From NCBI GenBank assembly GCA_949283575.1, contig CASDSU010000021.1, positions 1-64,000 of the forward strand: 64,000 nt of DNA. The letters run 5' to 3'. Within the stretch, counting starts at the first letter, position 1. Each line of letters opens with the position of its first letter. Both the position numbers and the translations under genes were made by a program. Source of the DNA: an uncultured Eubacteriales bacterium (GTDB lineage Bacteria > Bacillota > Clostridia > TANB77 > UBA1234). Shown here piece after piece: positions 51,837 to 60,353 of the stretch. The notes under the pieces were generated by a model that was given only the letters and a program-made list of their open reading frames with translations, searched no databases and was not told where the DNA came from.

Positions 51837-53267
51837 TTAATATTGTATTCCCCAAACAACCATTGTTTTTGCTGGTTTGCCACAACATACGCAAGTGTCT
51901 GAAATGTGTTCCTGCTCTTCTTCAAAAGGAATACATCTAGATTTTGTTCCTCTAATTTCTTTTATTTTAAGTTCGCATTCTTCATCACCACACCACATTG
52001 CCTTTACGAATCCTGGTTGAGTTTTCATTATTTTTTCAAGCTCTTCCATGTTTGTTGCAGTAAATGTAAGTTCATCTCTTCTCTTCTTTGCAGCTTCAAA
52101 TAGATTGTTTTGAATGTTTTCCATCAAATCTTGAACATATTTAACAATATCTTCATCAAGTGAAATAACCATTTTTTCTCTTGTATCACGTCTTGCAACT
52201 GTAAGTTGATTTGCCTCAATATCTTTTGGTCCAATTTCGATTCTAACAGGAATACCGTTTGTTTCATACTCTGCAAATTTAAATCCTGGTGATTTGTCAC
52301 TTCTATCTATAAAAGCAGTAATTCCTGCAGCAGATAATTTTGCAAGAATTTCTTCAGCTTTTGCCATAACGTTTTCTTCCATTTTGATTGGAACGATAGC
52401 AACTTGTCTTGGTGCAATCTTTGGTGGTAATACAAGTCCATTATCATCACTATGAACCATGATTAGTCCACCAATCATTCTTGTAGAAACGCCCCATGAT
52501 GTTTGGTACACGTATTCTAATTCGTTGTTTTTGTTGCTAAAAGTTATATTAAATGGTTTGCTAAATTTTTGTCCGAAGTAATGCGATGTTCCACTTTGAA
52601 GTGATACACCGTTATACATTAAAGCTTCGATTGTATATGTATATTCGGCACCAGCGAATTTTTCTTTTTCTGTTTTTTGCCCAACAATTGCAGGAATTGC
52701 TAAATATTCTTCAAAGAATTTCTTATAAACCATAAGCATTCTAAGTGTTTCTTCTTCAGCTTCTTTAGCTGTTTCATGAATTGTGTGACCTTCTTGCCAT
52801 AAAAATTCTCTTGAACGTAAGAATGGTCTTGTTTCTTTTTCCCATCTACAAACGTTAACCCATTGATTATATAGTTTAGGTAAATCTCTGTGAGACTTAA
52901 CCGTATTTGCATAATATTCACTAAACAATGTCTCAGAAGTAGGTCTAAAACAAAGTCTTTCTTCTAACTCATTGTGACCACCATGAGTGATCCATGCTAC
53001 TTCTGGTGCAAAACCTTCAACATGCTCAGCCTCTTTCATAAGTAAAGATTCTGGTATAAAAACTGGCATATTAACATTTTGATGTCCTGTTTCTTTGAAC
53101 ATACCATCTAAAGTTTTTTGAATGTTTTCCCAGATAGCATACCCATTGGGTTCTAAAATAACGCATCCCTTTACACCTGAATATGTAGCAAGTTTTGCTG
53201 CTCTTACGACATCATCGTACCATCTAGCAAAGTCTTCTGTACGTGAAGTGATTGCCTTATTTTTCAT
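51837..53267 (-). CDS. proS: Prolyl-tRNA synthetase (short archaeal/eukaryote-like type)
   Basis: The 476-residue class II synthetase shows motif 1 ([20 protein letters not shown]), motif 2 ([20 protein letters not shown] and [20 protein letters not shown]) and motif 3 ([20 protein letters not shown]). A C-terminal anticodon-binding domain and a zinc-type tail with CGDEEC and CVCCGK complete it. This ProS form without the bacterial editing insertion is common in clostridia. No T-box leader is visible upstream. Confidence 0.95.
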   Translation of the reverse strand: MKNKAITSRTEDFARWYDDVVRAAKLATYSGVKGCVILEPNGYAIWENIQKTLDGMFKETGHQNVNMPVFIPESLLMKEAEHVEGFAPEVAWITHGGHNELEERLCFRPTSETLFSEYYANTVKSHRDLPKLYNQWVNVCRWEKETRPFLRSREFLWQEGHTIHETAKEAEEETLRMLMVYKKFFEEYLAIPAIVGQKTEKEKFAGAEYTYTIEALMYNGVSLQSGTSHYFGQKFSKPFNITFSNKNNELEYVYQTSWGVSTRMIGGLIMVHSDDNGLVLPPKIAPRQVAIVPIKMEENVMAKAEEILAKLSAAGITAFIDRSDKSPGFKFAEYETNGIPVRIEIGPKDIEANQLTVARRDTREKMVISLDEDIVKYVQDLMENIQNNLFEAAKKRRDELTFTATNMEELEKIMKTQPGFVKAMWCGDEECELKIKEIRGTKSRCIPFEEEQEHISDTCVCCGKPAKTMVVWGIQY

Positions 53268-53399
53268 ATAATTTCCCCCTTAAAATTTCATATAATTACT
53301 GCTATTTGTGCTAATTTAAGATTTTATCTATTCTTTTCCAGCACTTTAACATTATACATCTTAAGTACACATAAATCAACATAAATAAAAAGTGTACAA

Positions 53400-53434
53400 C
53401 AAAAGAGAGAGCATTTTTACATGCTCTCTCTTTG
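53400..53434 (-). terminator. Terminator of the SSB-like / repeat-protein unit
   Basis: AAAGAGAGAGCAT/ATGCTCTCTCTTT, a perfect 13-base hairpin, is followed by TGTTG on the minus side and by TTTG on the plus side. Confidence 0.75.
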
Positions 53435-53455
53435 CCAGTTAAAACTGATAAATTA

Positions 53456-54127
53456 TTATTCAATTTTCGTAAAGCTCGAAACAGATACTTCGTAGGCAGT
53501 TCTGGTTTCTTCTTCTCCAGAATCACCCAAACGCTTGGTATATTCTCGGCTCTGAAATCTTCCTTCAAGCCTTATCTTTTCACCCATCTGAAGCTTGAAT
53601 GCATTCTGTGCAATTCTTCCCCACGTAATACAGGGAATGAAGTCACACTTTCCGAATCTACGATTTACAACAATCTTAACTTCAGTAATCTCTCTGCCAA
53701 AGGGTGTAACCCTGTAGACAGTGGGCTTACAGATGTAGCCTTCCAGAAACACCTTGTTATAATCACTCTGCGGATCTGTCTCGCCATTACCTTCTTCATT
53801 CACCTTTATGGACGTTGCGAACACAAACAGTTCGAGCATCCCCTTACCATTTTCAAGAATCTTGTTATGAGAACGGAATTGCCCCTCAACTTCAACACGC
53901 TTTCCTTTCAGCGTATGAGCCTTGATGTCACTGAGCAGGAACTCAGATATGATTACTGGTACAAAGTCTTCAGTGCCACTCAGTCTCGCAACCCTCACTC
54001 TGTTTTTGTAAAAGTTCTCGCATGCAAAATTGTGGCTGTATTCGAAATTTGATTCGAGAACACCGCTCAGCTGCACATTATTGAAACAAGCCTCATGATT
54101 CGTTGCAACATACCGTCTCTCTGTCAT
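53456..54127 (-). CDS. SSB-like protein with two OB-fold regions
   Basis: A 223-residue protein. The second half has the bacterial SSB pattern (NKVFLEGYICKPTVYRVTPF, REITEVKIVVNRRFGKCDFI, CITWGRIAQNAFKLQMGEKI, RLEGRFQSREYTK). The first half looks like a second diverged OB fold (NNVQLSGVLESNFEYSHNFA, LKGKRVEVEGQFRSH). No acidic SSB tail is present. Single-chain tandem SSBs are typical of clostridial conjugative elements and phages. It lies 15 bases downstream of the repeat-protein gene and uses in-frame CGG at codon 5. Confidence 0.8.
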   Translation of the reverse strand: MTERRYVATNHEACFNNVQLSGVLESNFEYSHNFACENFYKNRVRVARLSGTEDFVPVIISEFLLSDIKAHTLKGKRVEVEGQFRSHNKILENGKGMLELFVFATSIKVNEEGNGETDPQSDYNKVFLEGYICKPTVYRVTPFGREITEVKIVVNRRFGKCDFIPCITWGRIAQNAFKLQMGEKIRLEGRFQSREYTKRLGDSGEEETRTAYEVSVSSFTKIE

Positions 54128-54142
54128 TATACATTTCCTCCT

Positions 54143-55156
54143 TTAGTGCTTGTCCTTGAAATTAGAAAAAGTTAATGCTTTCATGAGAAGAATCCTCTTT
54201 TCAAGCATTTTGAAACGTGAAAAACTAGGATCCGCATATTCTTTAACAGGCAAATTAAGTTCGAGTCCAGCTCGAATTTCTCGCATCTGTAAGGCGTTGA
54301 ATTTAGGATTGGCATAAAAGCTTACATCAACCTTTTTGACAAGTCCCATTCTCAGCTGCTGCATCTGGCTTGCATTATATCCCTTACTATACACGCTAGT
54401 ATCGACACCAAGTTCCAAACCAATACGAAGTTCACGCATCTGTGCATGCGTATAGAGTTCGGGTTTGGCATAGATACTAATATCCACACCAGACTTAAGC
54501 CCTCTCATGATTTCATACTGCTGACACTTATTACAATCATCCCATGATTCACGAATCGCCCGCATGCTCATATAAGGATATGCAGGATTCAAAATGAGCG
54601 TTACATCAAACCCTTCAACCATACCAAATCTGATTTCACGCATTTGTTCACTCGTGTATCTAATGTCAGCATATACGCTTACGTCAAGCCCTTCTTGCAT
54701 ACCGTGCCTAATTTCACGCATTTGATACCTTCCAAATTTAGGTGTAACATATTGAGTAATATCAACACCCTTTTCGAGTCCTCTGCGAATTTGCTCCATC
54801 TGATGATAATGGTACTTATTATTCGCATAAATGCTGATATCCAAGCCTTTATTTAAACCAAGTGCAAGTTGTGACATCTGTTTTGCACTAAACTCAGGCT
54901 TTGCAAATGGTGTTGGATCGCCACAGTACAAACTATGTTTTCTGATTTTCATCATTTGATCTGCATCAAACTCAGGTCTCGCAAACACATGCAGGTAAGG
55001 ATTCTTTTCTTCCAATCCCAACCTTATTTCTTTCATTTGCCATTCGTCGTAATAAGTATGGGCATATACCGAAACATCTACACCCTTTTCCAGACCTTCC
55101 TCAATCTGCCTCCGTTGTCTTACGCTGAACTTTTCGAAATCAATATTTCCGTTCAT
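54143..55156 (-). CDS. Protein of tandem DVSVYA-type repeats
   Basis: Starts at ATG 55156 behind AAGGAGG (longest frame begins eight codons earlier). About 337 residues consist of 11-12 repeats of roughly 22-32 residues with consensus QM-x-x-I/L-R-x-G-L-E-x-G-V-D-V-S-x-Y-A-x-P-x-F/Y. Examples are QMREIRAGLELNLPVKEYAD and QMEQIRRGLEKGVDITQYVT. It has no signal or membrane segment. Such repeat proteins are common on clostridial conjugative elements and have no known activity. Co-transcribed with the SSB-like gene from a near-consensus promoter. Confidence 0.75.
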   Translation of the reverse strand: MNGNIDFEKFSVRQRRQIEEGLEKGVDVSVYAHTYYDEWQMKEIRLGLEEKNPYLHVFARPEFDADQMMKIRKHSLYCGDPTPFAKPEFSAKQMSQLALGLNKGLDISIYANNKYHYHQMEQIRRGLEKGVDITQYVTPKFGRYQMREIRHGMQEGLDVSVYADIRYTSEQMREIRFGMVEGFDVTLILNPAYPYMSMRAIRESWDDCNKCQQYEIMRGLKSGVDISIYAKPELYTHAQMRELRIGLELGVDTSVYSKGYNASQMQQLRMGLVKKVDVSFYANPKFNALQMREIRAGLELNLPVKEYADPSFSRFKMLEKRILLMKALTFSNFKDKH

Positions 55157-55221
55157 CTTCCTTTCCTCCTTATAGAACAAATTATTCCCTATAAATCAAC
55201 AACTTGTTTTTTACCGTATAG

Positions 55222-55251
55222 ATTATACAATTTATCAACTTATTTTGTCAA
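55222..55251 (-). promoter_or_regulatory. Promoter of the repeat-protein/SSB unit
   Basis: Both hexamers are perfect consensus (TTGACA and TATAAT) with an 18-base spacer. The leader is about 60 bases. Confidence 0.85.
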
Positions 55252-55283
55252 CCATTCGTTTCTTTAACAAATAAACCTAATTC

Positions 55284-55324
55284 AAAAAATGGACAAAAGT
55301 CTCCGTCCCCTTTGTCCATTTTTT
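55284..55324 (-). repeat. Terminator hairpin with GGGGACGGAGAC loop
   Basis: Arms AAAAAATGGACAAA/TTTGTCCATTTTTT enclose, on the minus strand, GGGGACGGAGACT. It lies just after gpsA and has T-runs for termination. It shares the GGGGACG core with the other elements. Confidence 0.8.
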
Positions 55325-55327
55325 AAT

Positions 55328-56320
55328 CTAAAATTCTGTTTTCTTTCCCCTACTCATTAAGTTTTGAGTAGCTTCCTCTGGTGTTTTTCCTTTATGAATA
55401 ATGTCGTACATTTCATTTATTATTGGAGTACTAACACTGTGCTTTTGTGCAAGTATGTATGCACCTTCAACAGCGTTGATTCCCTCAACAACCATTCCAA
55501 CTTCTTTAACAGCTTCTTCAACAGATTTACCTTGACCAATTAAGATACCAGCTCTTCTATTTCTACTATGCATACTTGAGCATGTAACAAATAAATCTCC
55601 AACCCCAGTAAGTCCATAGAATGTTTGTCTTTTAGCACCGGCTTCAACACCTAATCTAGATATTTCAACAATTCCACGTGTAATTAGTGCAGCTACTGTA
55701 TTATCACCATAACCAAGTCCATTTGCAATTCCACAGGCTAAGGCAATTATGTTTTTCAATGAACCTCCCATTTCAACACCTAATAAATCATCATTTATAT
55801 AAACTCTGAATTTTGGATTCATAAAAACACTTTGTAGGTGTTCAGATAACGCTTCATCTTCACTTGATATAACAACTGCCGTAGGGATTTGCTCAGAAAC
55901 TTCTTCTGCATGACTTGGTCCTGAAAGCGCAGAAACTTTATTATTTGGATATATTTCTTTAATTACCTCTGTATATACCTTTTGAGTATCTTTCTCCATT
56001 CCTTTTGAACAAAGAACAAAAACTTGATTTTCTGTAACAAAAGGAATCATATTATTAAGTGTAGTTCTTATGGCATTTGAAGGTGTAACTATTAGCACAA
56101 TACTTGTATCTTTAAGAGCATCTTCTAATTCTGTATAACATTCTAACCCTTCAGGAATTGTAATATTGGGCAAGAATTTGCACTTTTTATCTTCATTTAT
56201 CATTCTAGCTTCTTCTGGATTATACGACCAAAGCTTAACTTTATGGCCATTGCTATTTAAAAGTATCGCAAGAGCAACGCCCCAGCTACCACTACCTATA
56301 ACAGAAATTTTTTCAGACAT
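55328..56320 (-). CDS. gpsA: Glycerol-3-phosphate dehydrogenase [NAD(P)+]
   Basis: The 330-residue enzyme makes sn-glycerol-3-phosphate for phospholipids. The Rossmann start is ISVIGSGSWGVALAILLNSN. Further motifs are VLCSKGMEKDTQKVYTEVI, ALSGPSHAEEVSEQIPTAVV, GGSLKNIIALACGIANGLGY (catalytic Lys) and FYGLTGVGDLFVTCSSMHSR. It is in the operon der-plsY-gpsA (gap of 3 bases to plsY), linking lipid precursor synthesis steps. Confidence 0.96.
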   Translation of the reverse strand: MSEKISVIGSGSWGVALAILLNSNGHKVKLWSYNPEEARMINEDKKCKFLPNITIPEGLECYTELEDALKDTSIVLIVTPSNAIRTTLNNMIPFVTENQVFVLCSKGMEKDTQKVYTEVIKEIYPNNKVSALSGPSHAEEVSEQIPTAVVISSEDEALSEHLQSVFMNPKFRVYINDDLLGVEMGGSLKNIIALACGIANGLGYGDNTVAALITRGIVEISRLGVEAGAKRQTFYGLTGVGDLFVTCSSMHSRNRRAGILIGQGKSVEEAVKEVGMVVEGINAVEGAYILAQKHSVSTPIINEMYDIIHKGKTPEEATQNLMSRGKKTEF

Positions 56321-56323
56321 ATA

Positions 56324-57043
56324 TTACTTTCCTCCCTTTTCTTCAGCAGCTTCTTCTTTTTCTTTTTTAGTTTTCCATAATTTATTTTCAGTACCATTAA
56401 GCAATCTATCAATATTGGCTCTATGTCTATATATTGCAAGAGAAGCCAATAAACATGCAAATATAAAATAAGGTATTTTAAGAGCTAAGTCTGAGCCTGA
56501 ATCAAATGCATCACCTATTACTAAAACTAATACTGGATACAAAAATGAGCCAAATATTGAGCCAAGAGAAACCATTCTTGATGCTATCATAAGAATTATC
56601 GCAAACAATGCACATGTCCAACCAATTAGTGGCTCAATCGTAAGAATAACTCCAAGTGAAGTTGCTATTCCTTTGCCACCTTTAAAACCATAGTAAATTG
56701 GGAAATTATGTCCAAGTATTGATGCAAAGCCCGCTACAAGTGTTGCATATTCAAAAGCAAGAGGTAACTTGTCTATATCTACAGCACCTTGACCAAAAAG
56801 CATCAAAGCCATTCCTAGTTTTATTGCTATAAATCCTTTCAATATATCAAATGTCAATACTAATAACGCAGGTAATTTACCTAGTGTTCTTAATGTATTT
56901 GTTGTTCCTGCATTTCCACTACCATGATCCCTTATATCGCCTTTTCCCATAAGCTTACAAAGAATGATTGAAAGATTAATGCTTCCAATCAAATATCCAA
57001 CCATTGCAATAACTAATAAGTGCAGTATAAAACTAGATCCCAT
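56324..57043 (-). CDS. plsY: Glycerol-3-phosphate acyltransferase PlsY
   Basis: The integral membrane enzyme uses acyl-phosphate to acylate glycerol-3-phosphate. Motifs: GSINLSIILCKLMGKGDIRD then HGSGNAGTTNTLRTLGK (motif 1), GHNFPIYYGFKGGKGIATSL (motif 2) and RHRANIDRLLNGTENK (motif 3). About seven hydrophobic segments. The 239-residue length includes a Lys/Glu-rich tail (TKKEKEEAAEEKGGK) longer than usual. It lies directly upstream of gpsA, its substrate supplier. Confidence 0.95.
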   Translation of the reverse strand: MGSSFILHLLVIAMVGYLIGSINLSIILCKLMGKGDIRDHGSGNAGTTNTLRTLGKLPALLVLTFDILKGFIAIKLGMALMLFGQGAVDIDKLPLAFEYATLVAGFASILGHNFPIYYGFKGGKGIATSLGVILTIEPLIGWTCALFAIILMIASRMVSLGSIFGSFLYPVLVLVIGDAFDSGSDLALKIPYFIFACLLASLAIYRHRANIDRLLNGTENKLWKTKKEKEEAAEEKGGK

Positions 57044-57060
57044 AATAGTTCCTCCTTATA

Positions 57061-58401
57061 TTATTTTTCCTTTAGTTTTTCTCTTACTATAATTCTAACT
57101 GGTGTTCCTTCAAGTCCTCCAAAGTTCTTTCTTATCTGATTCTCAATGTATCTTTGATAAGAAAAATGGAACAATTTTGCACTATTACAAAATACAACAA
57201 ACGTTGGTGGCCTTGTTGAAACTTGAGTAGCATAATATATTTTTAATCTTCTTCCTTTATCACTTGGTGGTTGTACAAGAGTAATCGCTTCTTCTATTAC
57301 ACTATTAAGCATTCCCGTTGTTGCTCTAAACGAATTTTGTTCATTTACAGCATTTATTAGTGGGAACAGTTTGTCCACCCTTTGACCTGTAAGCGCTGAA
57401 ACAAATATTACTGGAGCATATGTTAAATAAGCAAGTTTTGTATATACATCTTTCTTAAAGGCTTCAAGCGTACCAGTTTCTTTCTCTATAAGATCCCATT
57501 TATTAACTAATATTATTATTCCTTTTCCAGCCTCATGAGCTTCTCCTGCAATCTTAGCATCTTGGTCTGTAACACCTTCTGTTGCATCAATTACAAGCAC
57601 ACATACATGTGAATCTTCGATAGCGGTTTTTGCTCTTAAAATACTGAATTTTTCTATACTTTCTTCAATTTTACTTTTTCTTCTTATTCCTGCTGTATCA
57701 ACGAAAATATACTTACCATGTTCATTTTCAAATTTAGAATCAACTGCATCTCTAGTTGTTCCAGCCACATCTGAAACAATTAGTCTATTTTCTCCAAGAA
57801 TTTTATTAATCATTGAAGATTTTCCAGCATTAGGCTTACCTATTAATGCAACACGAATATATTCCTCATCATCTGTCAAATCCTCTTTTTCTGGGAACTT
57901 GTCATATATTGCATCCAAAACTTCACCAGTACCAAGCTGATTTAGCGAAGATATAGGAAGCGGATCACCTAAACCCAAATTATAAAATTCATAAATATCA
58001 TCTGGCGGCTCTCCTATTTTATCAACTTTATTACAAACTAAAACTATTGGTTTCTTAGTTTTTCTTAGCATTGTAGCAACTTCATAATCTGCAGCAGTAA
58101 CACCTTGCTTTATATCTGTTAAAAAGATAATTACATCTGCAGTTTCCATAGCTATTTCCGCTTGTCTTCTCATCTGAACCAGAATCTCATCGTTTGAATC
58201 AGGTTCAATTCCACCCGTATCAATTAGTGTAAACTTTCTGCCTTTCCACTCAGAATCAGCATAAACACGATCTCTTGTTACACCTGGAGTGTCTTCAACG
58301 ATTGATTTCTTTTCACCTATTATATAATTAAAAAAAGTAGACTTACCAACGTTTGGTCTACCTATCAAAGCAACTATTGGTTTTGCCATTTTTACTTTCA
58401 C
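57061..58401 (-). CDS. der: GTPase Der (EngA)
   Basis: The tandem-GTPase 50S assembly factor. The first G domain has ALIGRPNVGKSTFFNYIIGE, DTGGIEPDSN and VCNKVDKIG. The second has ALIGKPNAGKSSMINKILGE, DTAGIRRKSKIEESIEKFSI and NKWDLIEKETG. The C-terminal KH-like domain ends in FVVFCNSAKLFHFSYQRYIE and GLEGTPVRIIVREKLKEK. Full length, 446 residues. First gene of der-plsY-gpsA. Confidence 0.97.
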   Translation of the reverse strand: MKVKMAKPIVALIGRPNVGKSTFFNYIIGEKKSIVEDTPGVTRDRVYADSEWKGRKFTLIDTGGIEPDSNDEILVQMRRQAEIAMETADVIIFLTDIKQGVTAADYEVATMLRKTKKPIVLVCNKVDKIGEPPDDIYEFYNLGLGDPLPISSLNQLGTGEVLDAIYDKFPEKEDLTDDEEYIRVALIGKPNAGKSSMINKILGENRLIVSDVAGTTRDAVDSKFENEHGKYIFVDTAGIRRKSKIEESIEKFSILRAKTAIEDSHVCVLVIDATEGVTDQDAKIAGEAHEAGKGIIILVNKWDLIEKETGTLEAFKKDVYTKLAYLTYAPVIFVSALTGQRVDKLFPLINAVNEQNSFRATTGMLNSVIEEAITLVQPPSDKGRRLKIYYATQVSTRPPTFVVFCNSAKLFHFSYQRYIENQIRKNFGGLEGTPVRIIVREKLKEK

Positions 58402-58469
58402 CTCACCTTAGACATTTTACAGGAAAAACATGTAAAAGTCAATGATTTAGCAAGGATGCGTAGGATTTC

Positions 58470-59390
58470 CTACGCATCTTGAAACCCTAAAACGGCAATA
58501 CCAATCATTACTATAAAAATACTGATATATTGCGCTATACCAAGCTTTTCCTTTAAGAATATACGTGAAAGCAAAATTGAAACGATGCTATAAGATGCAA
58601 CCATTGGTGCGGAAACAATTGCTGCATCACTCATCGCATACACATATGTGAATTGTCCAGCAGTTTCGAAAATAGCTGCCGAAATTCTATCTTTTTGCTC
58701 TTTTAAGTGCATTCTTTCTTTTTTCACAAAATATAAATATACAAATATGATAAGCGCACATATGAAAAATGTAAGCTCATATGATGTATTTGCAACATTT
58801 TCAAGAGTAAATTCTGTAACATTTCTAAGAGGTGTTGCAGCGATATCATCTAAATAATATGCATCAAAAAATGTTCCAAGAGAATCAATTATGCAATAAA
58901 AAATTGGGAACATGAAAGCAATAAAACCGATTTTATATTTTTTGTTGTTCTGCTTCTCATAATCGTCTTGTTTTCGCTTCTCAAACACCCCAAGTAAAAA
59001 TACACCTAAACAAATTAAAACAACAGCGACTATCGAAGGTAAATTCATTGTTTGTTGCAAAAAAATCGCGCAAAGTATACACACGACTGCACCTGATGAA
59101 TTTTGTATAGGTGAAGATATTGATAATTCTAAGTATTTAAGTCCAAAATACCCTATCGTCATCGACAATATGTACATTATAGAAACCGGCAAATAGATTA
59201 GGATATTTGAAAAATCATAATTCATATCACCAAAAAGTAACATAAAAGCTGCATGAAGTCCCATCACTAACCCAACAATCATAGTTGTTTTCAAATGGCT
59301 ATACTTGTCATTTTCATCAGCACCCTTCTTGTAAAACAGATCTGCCGCCCCCCAAGCAAGCATCGTAATTAAAGCAAATGTAAACCACAT
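58470..59390 (-). CDS. EamA/DMT-family transporter
   Basis: A 306-residue protein with ten hydrophobic helices and the duplicated EamA pattern: ALITMLAWGAADLFYKKGAD in the first half, and YVYAMSDAAIVSAPMVASYS then LKEKLGIAQYISIFIVMIGI in the second. A cytoplasmic Lys-rich loop lies mid-protein (FEKRKQDDYEKQNNKKYK). The substrate cannot be inferred. The stop codon lies inside an inverted repeat (GATGCGTAGGA/TCCTACGCATC) without U-tract. Confidence 0.88.
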   Translation of the reverse strand: MWFTFALITMLAWGAADLFYKKGADENDKYSHLKTTMIVGLVMGLHAAFMLLFGDMNYDFSNILIYLPVSIMYILSMTIGYFGLKYLELSISSPIQNSSGAVVCILCAIFLQQTMNLPSIVAVVLICLGVFLLGVFEKRKQDDYEKQNNKKYKIGFIAFMFPIFYCIIDSLGTFFDAYYLDDIAATPLRNVTEFTLENVANTSYELTFFICALIIFVYLYFVKKERMHLKEQKDRISAAIFETAGQFTYVYAMSDAAIVSAPMVASYSIVSILLSRIFLKEKLGIAQYISIFIVMIGIAVLGFQDA

Positions 59391-59504
59391 ATATTAACTC
59401 ATCTCCTCTTTTGTATTTTTCTTCCATCAAATATGCTATATCAAATTTCCAATTTTTTCAACTAAAATACGATGGACGTTCGCCTACGCTCTTCCTCACC
59501 AAAA

Positions 59505-59560
59505 AAAGAGAGCCTCTTTTCTGCAAATACTGCATTAAGAAAGCTCTCTCTTGCATGCGG
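59505..59560 (-). terminator. Terminator of the 65-residue membrane protein gene
   Basis: Minus-strand AAGAGAGAGC ... GGCTCTCTTTTTTT with a long internal loop; the T-run is strong. Confidence 0.7.
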
Positions 59561-59570
59561 AATATATAGA

Positions 59571-59768
59571 TTACCAGCCGAACAAAACCTTGAGAATCCA
59601 CCGGATAAACGCTATGAGAAGCAAAATTCCGATGACCTTCCAGATGCCGACCATAATCACCCAGGCGAGAATAACGCCAACCGCGTGCTGAATCCACAAC
59701 AGGACATCACCTATCGTGCCACCGAACAGGACAATAATGATGAGTATAATTCCAATCGTCTTGAGCAT
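59571..59768 (-). CDS. Small hydrophobic membrane protein, unknown
   Basis: 65 residues, nearly all hydrophobic, with two to three membrane segments (TIGIILIIIVLFGGTIGDVL, HAVGVILAWVIMVGIWKVIG, ILLLIAFIRWILKVLFG). Ribosome site AAAGGAGCGAG. Own promoter (59823-59851) and terminator. G+C is higher than in the DMT transporter next door. No family recognised. Confidence 0.65.
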   Translation of the reverse strand: MLKTIGIILIIIVLFGGTIGDVLLWIQHAVGVILAWVIMVGIWKVIGILLLIAFIRWILKVLFGW

Positions 59769-59822
59769 TTATCTCGCTCCTTTCACGTCTTTTCGTCACA
59801 AAATGTGTAAAGTTACTCTTAC

Positions 59823-59851
59823 ATTATAACATATTTTTTCAATTGATACAA
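59823..59851 (-). promoter_or_regulatory. Promoter of the 59571-59768 gene, overlapping a divergent one
   Basis: TTGTAT, 17 bases and TATAAT on the minus strand. Its -35 overlaps the -35 (TTGATA, 59843-59848) of the plus-strand promoter of the divergent gene. Confidence 0.7.
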
Positions 59852-59871
59852 ATTTGTATACTTTACATAAT
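59843..59871 (+). promoter_or_regulatory. Promoter of the divergent 59878 gene
   Basis: TTGATA, 17 bases and CATAAT. The predicted start of transcription, about seven bases downstream, coincides with ATG 59878, so the mRNA may be leaderless. Confidence 0.55.
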
Positions 59872-59877
59872 TATGAT

Positions 59878-60297
59878 ATGACACATAGCCATATGGCCGA
59901 CGCGTACGCCTGGGATGCTGAGACCTACAAGAAGAAGGCTGCAAAGTCTCATCCTGTCGGTTTCGGTTTCGGTGCGAGCGTGGAATCTGTAAACTGGGCC
60001 ATCGAGGTCCTGAACACGGTCAAGGATCCCACTGAACGGGATATGCTGACCAAGTTCATGATTGAGCAGCCTTCCCTGCGCCTCATTTTCTCTGCTGAGG
60101 AACAGCATCGCTGCATTGAGGTCACCCAGCAGCTCTTCGATGCCGGCGTCACCGAGTGTGTCGACGAGTGGATGCAGACCAACGATGATGACATGGCTCA
60201 GGCCACTGTCCTGAATGTTGGCGACTTTCTGATCGTCACTGAAGATGGCGTCTACTGCGTGCGCCGCGAAGAGTTCCTCGAGACTCATAAGCTGTAA
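59878..60297 (+). CDS. Unknown high-G+C protein, possibly leaderless
   Basis: 139 residues from ATG 59878 (an alternative ATG is 59893). No ribosome site is seen before either ATG. Sequence blocks: YAWDAETYKKKAAKSHPVGF, GASVESVNWAIEVLNTVKDP, QQLFDAGVTECVDEWMQTND and LNVGDFLIVTEDGVYCVRRE. Soluble, acidic, family unknown. This is among the most G+C-rich genes of the window, and it uses CGG in frame (T-E-R-D-M). Strong terminator follows. Confidence 0.65.
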   Translation: MTHSHMADAYAWDAETYKKKAAKSHPVGFGFGASVESVNWAIEVLNTVKDPTERDMLTKFMIEQPSLRLIFSAEEQHRCIEVTQQLFDAGVTECVDEWMQTNDDDMAQATVLNVGDFLIVTEDGVYCVRREEFLETHKL

Positions 60298-60310
60298 TCG
60301 CTGTAGACAA

Positions 60311-60350
60311 AAGAAGAGCCCATCCCCTAAAAGGATTGGGCTCTTCTTGA
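60311..60350. terminator. Terminator between the 59878 gene and the DUF47 gene
   Basis: AAGAAGAGCCCA(ATCC) ... GGATTGGGCTCTTCTT with flanking T and A runs, serving convergent genes. Confidence 0.85.
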
Positions 60351-60353
60351 TTT

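Noticed and set aside
53268-53400. Possible T-box leader before proS
   Set aside because: No specifier hairpin or T-box sequence is visible; the hairpin at 53400-53434 is a plain terminator of the neighbouring unit.
53432-54052. 206-residue plus-strand ORF opposite the SSB-like gene
   Set aside because: Antisense of a well-supported OB-fold protein and no ribosome site of its own.
54143-55180. Pentapeptide-repeat (gyrase-protecting) interpretation of the repeat protein
   Set aside because: Repeat length is about 22-32 residues with a QM-IR-GL-DVS-YA pattern, not A(D/N)LxX pentapeptides.
58454-58477. Strong inverted repeat at the end of the DMT transporter gene as a terminator
   Set aside because: The stem is good but there is no U-tract on either side, so termination is not supported.
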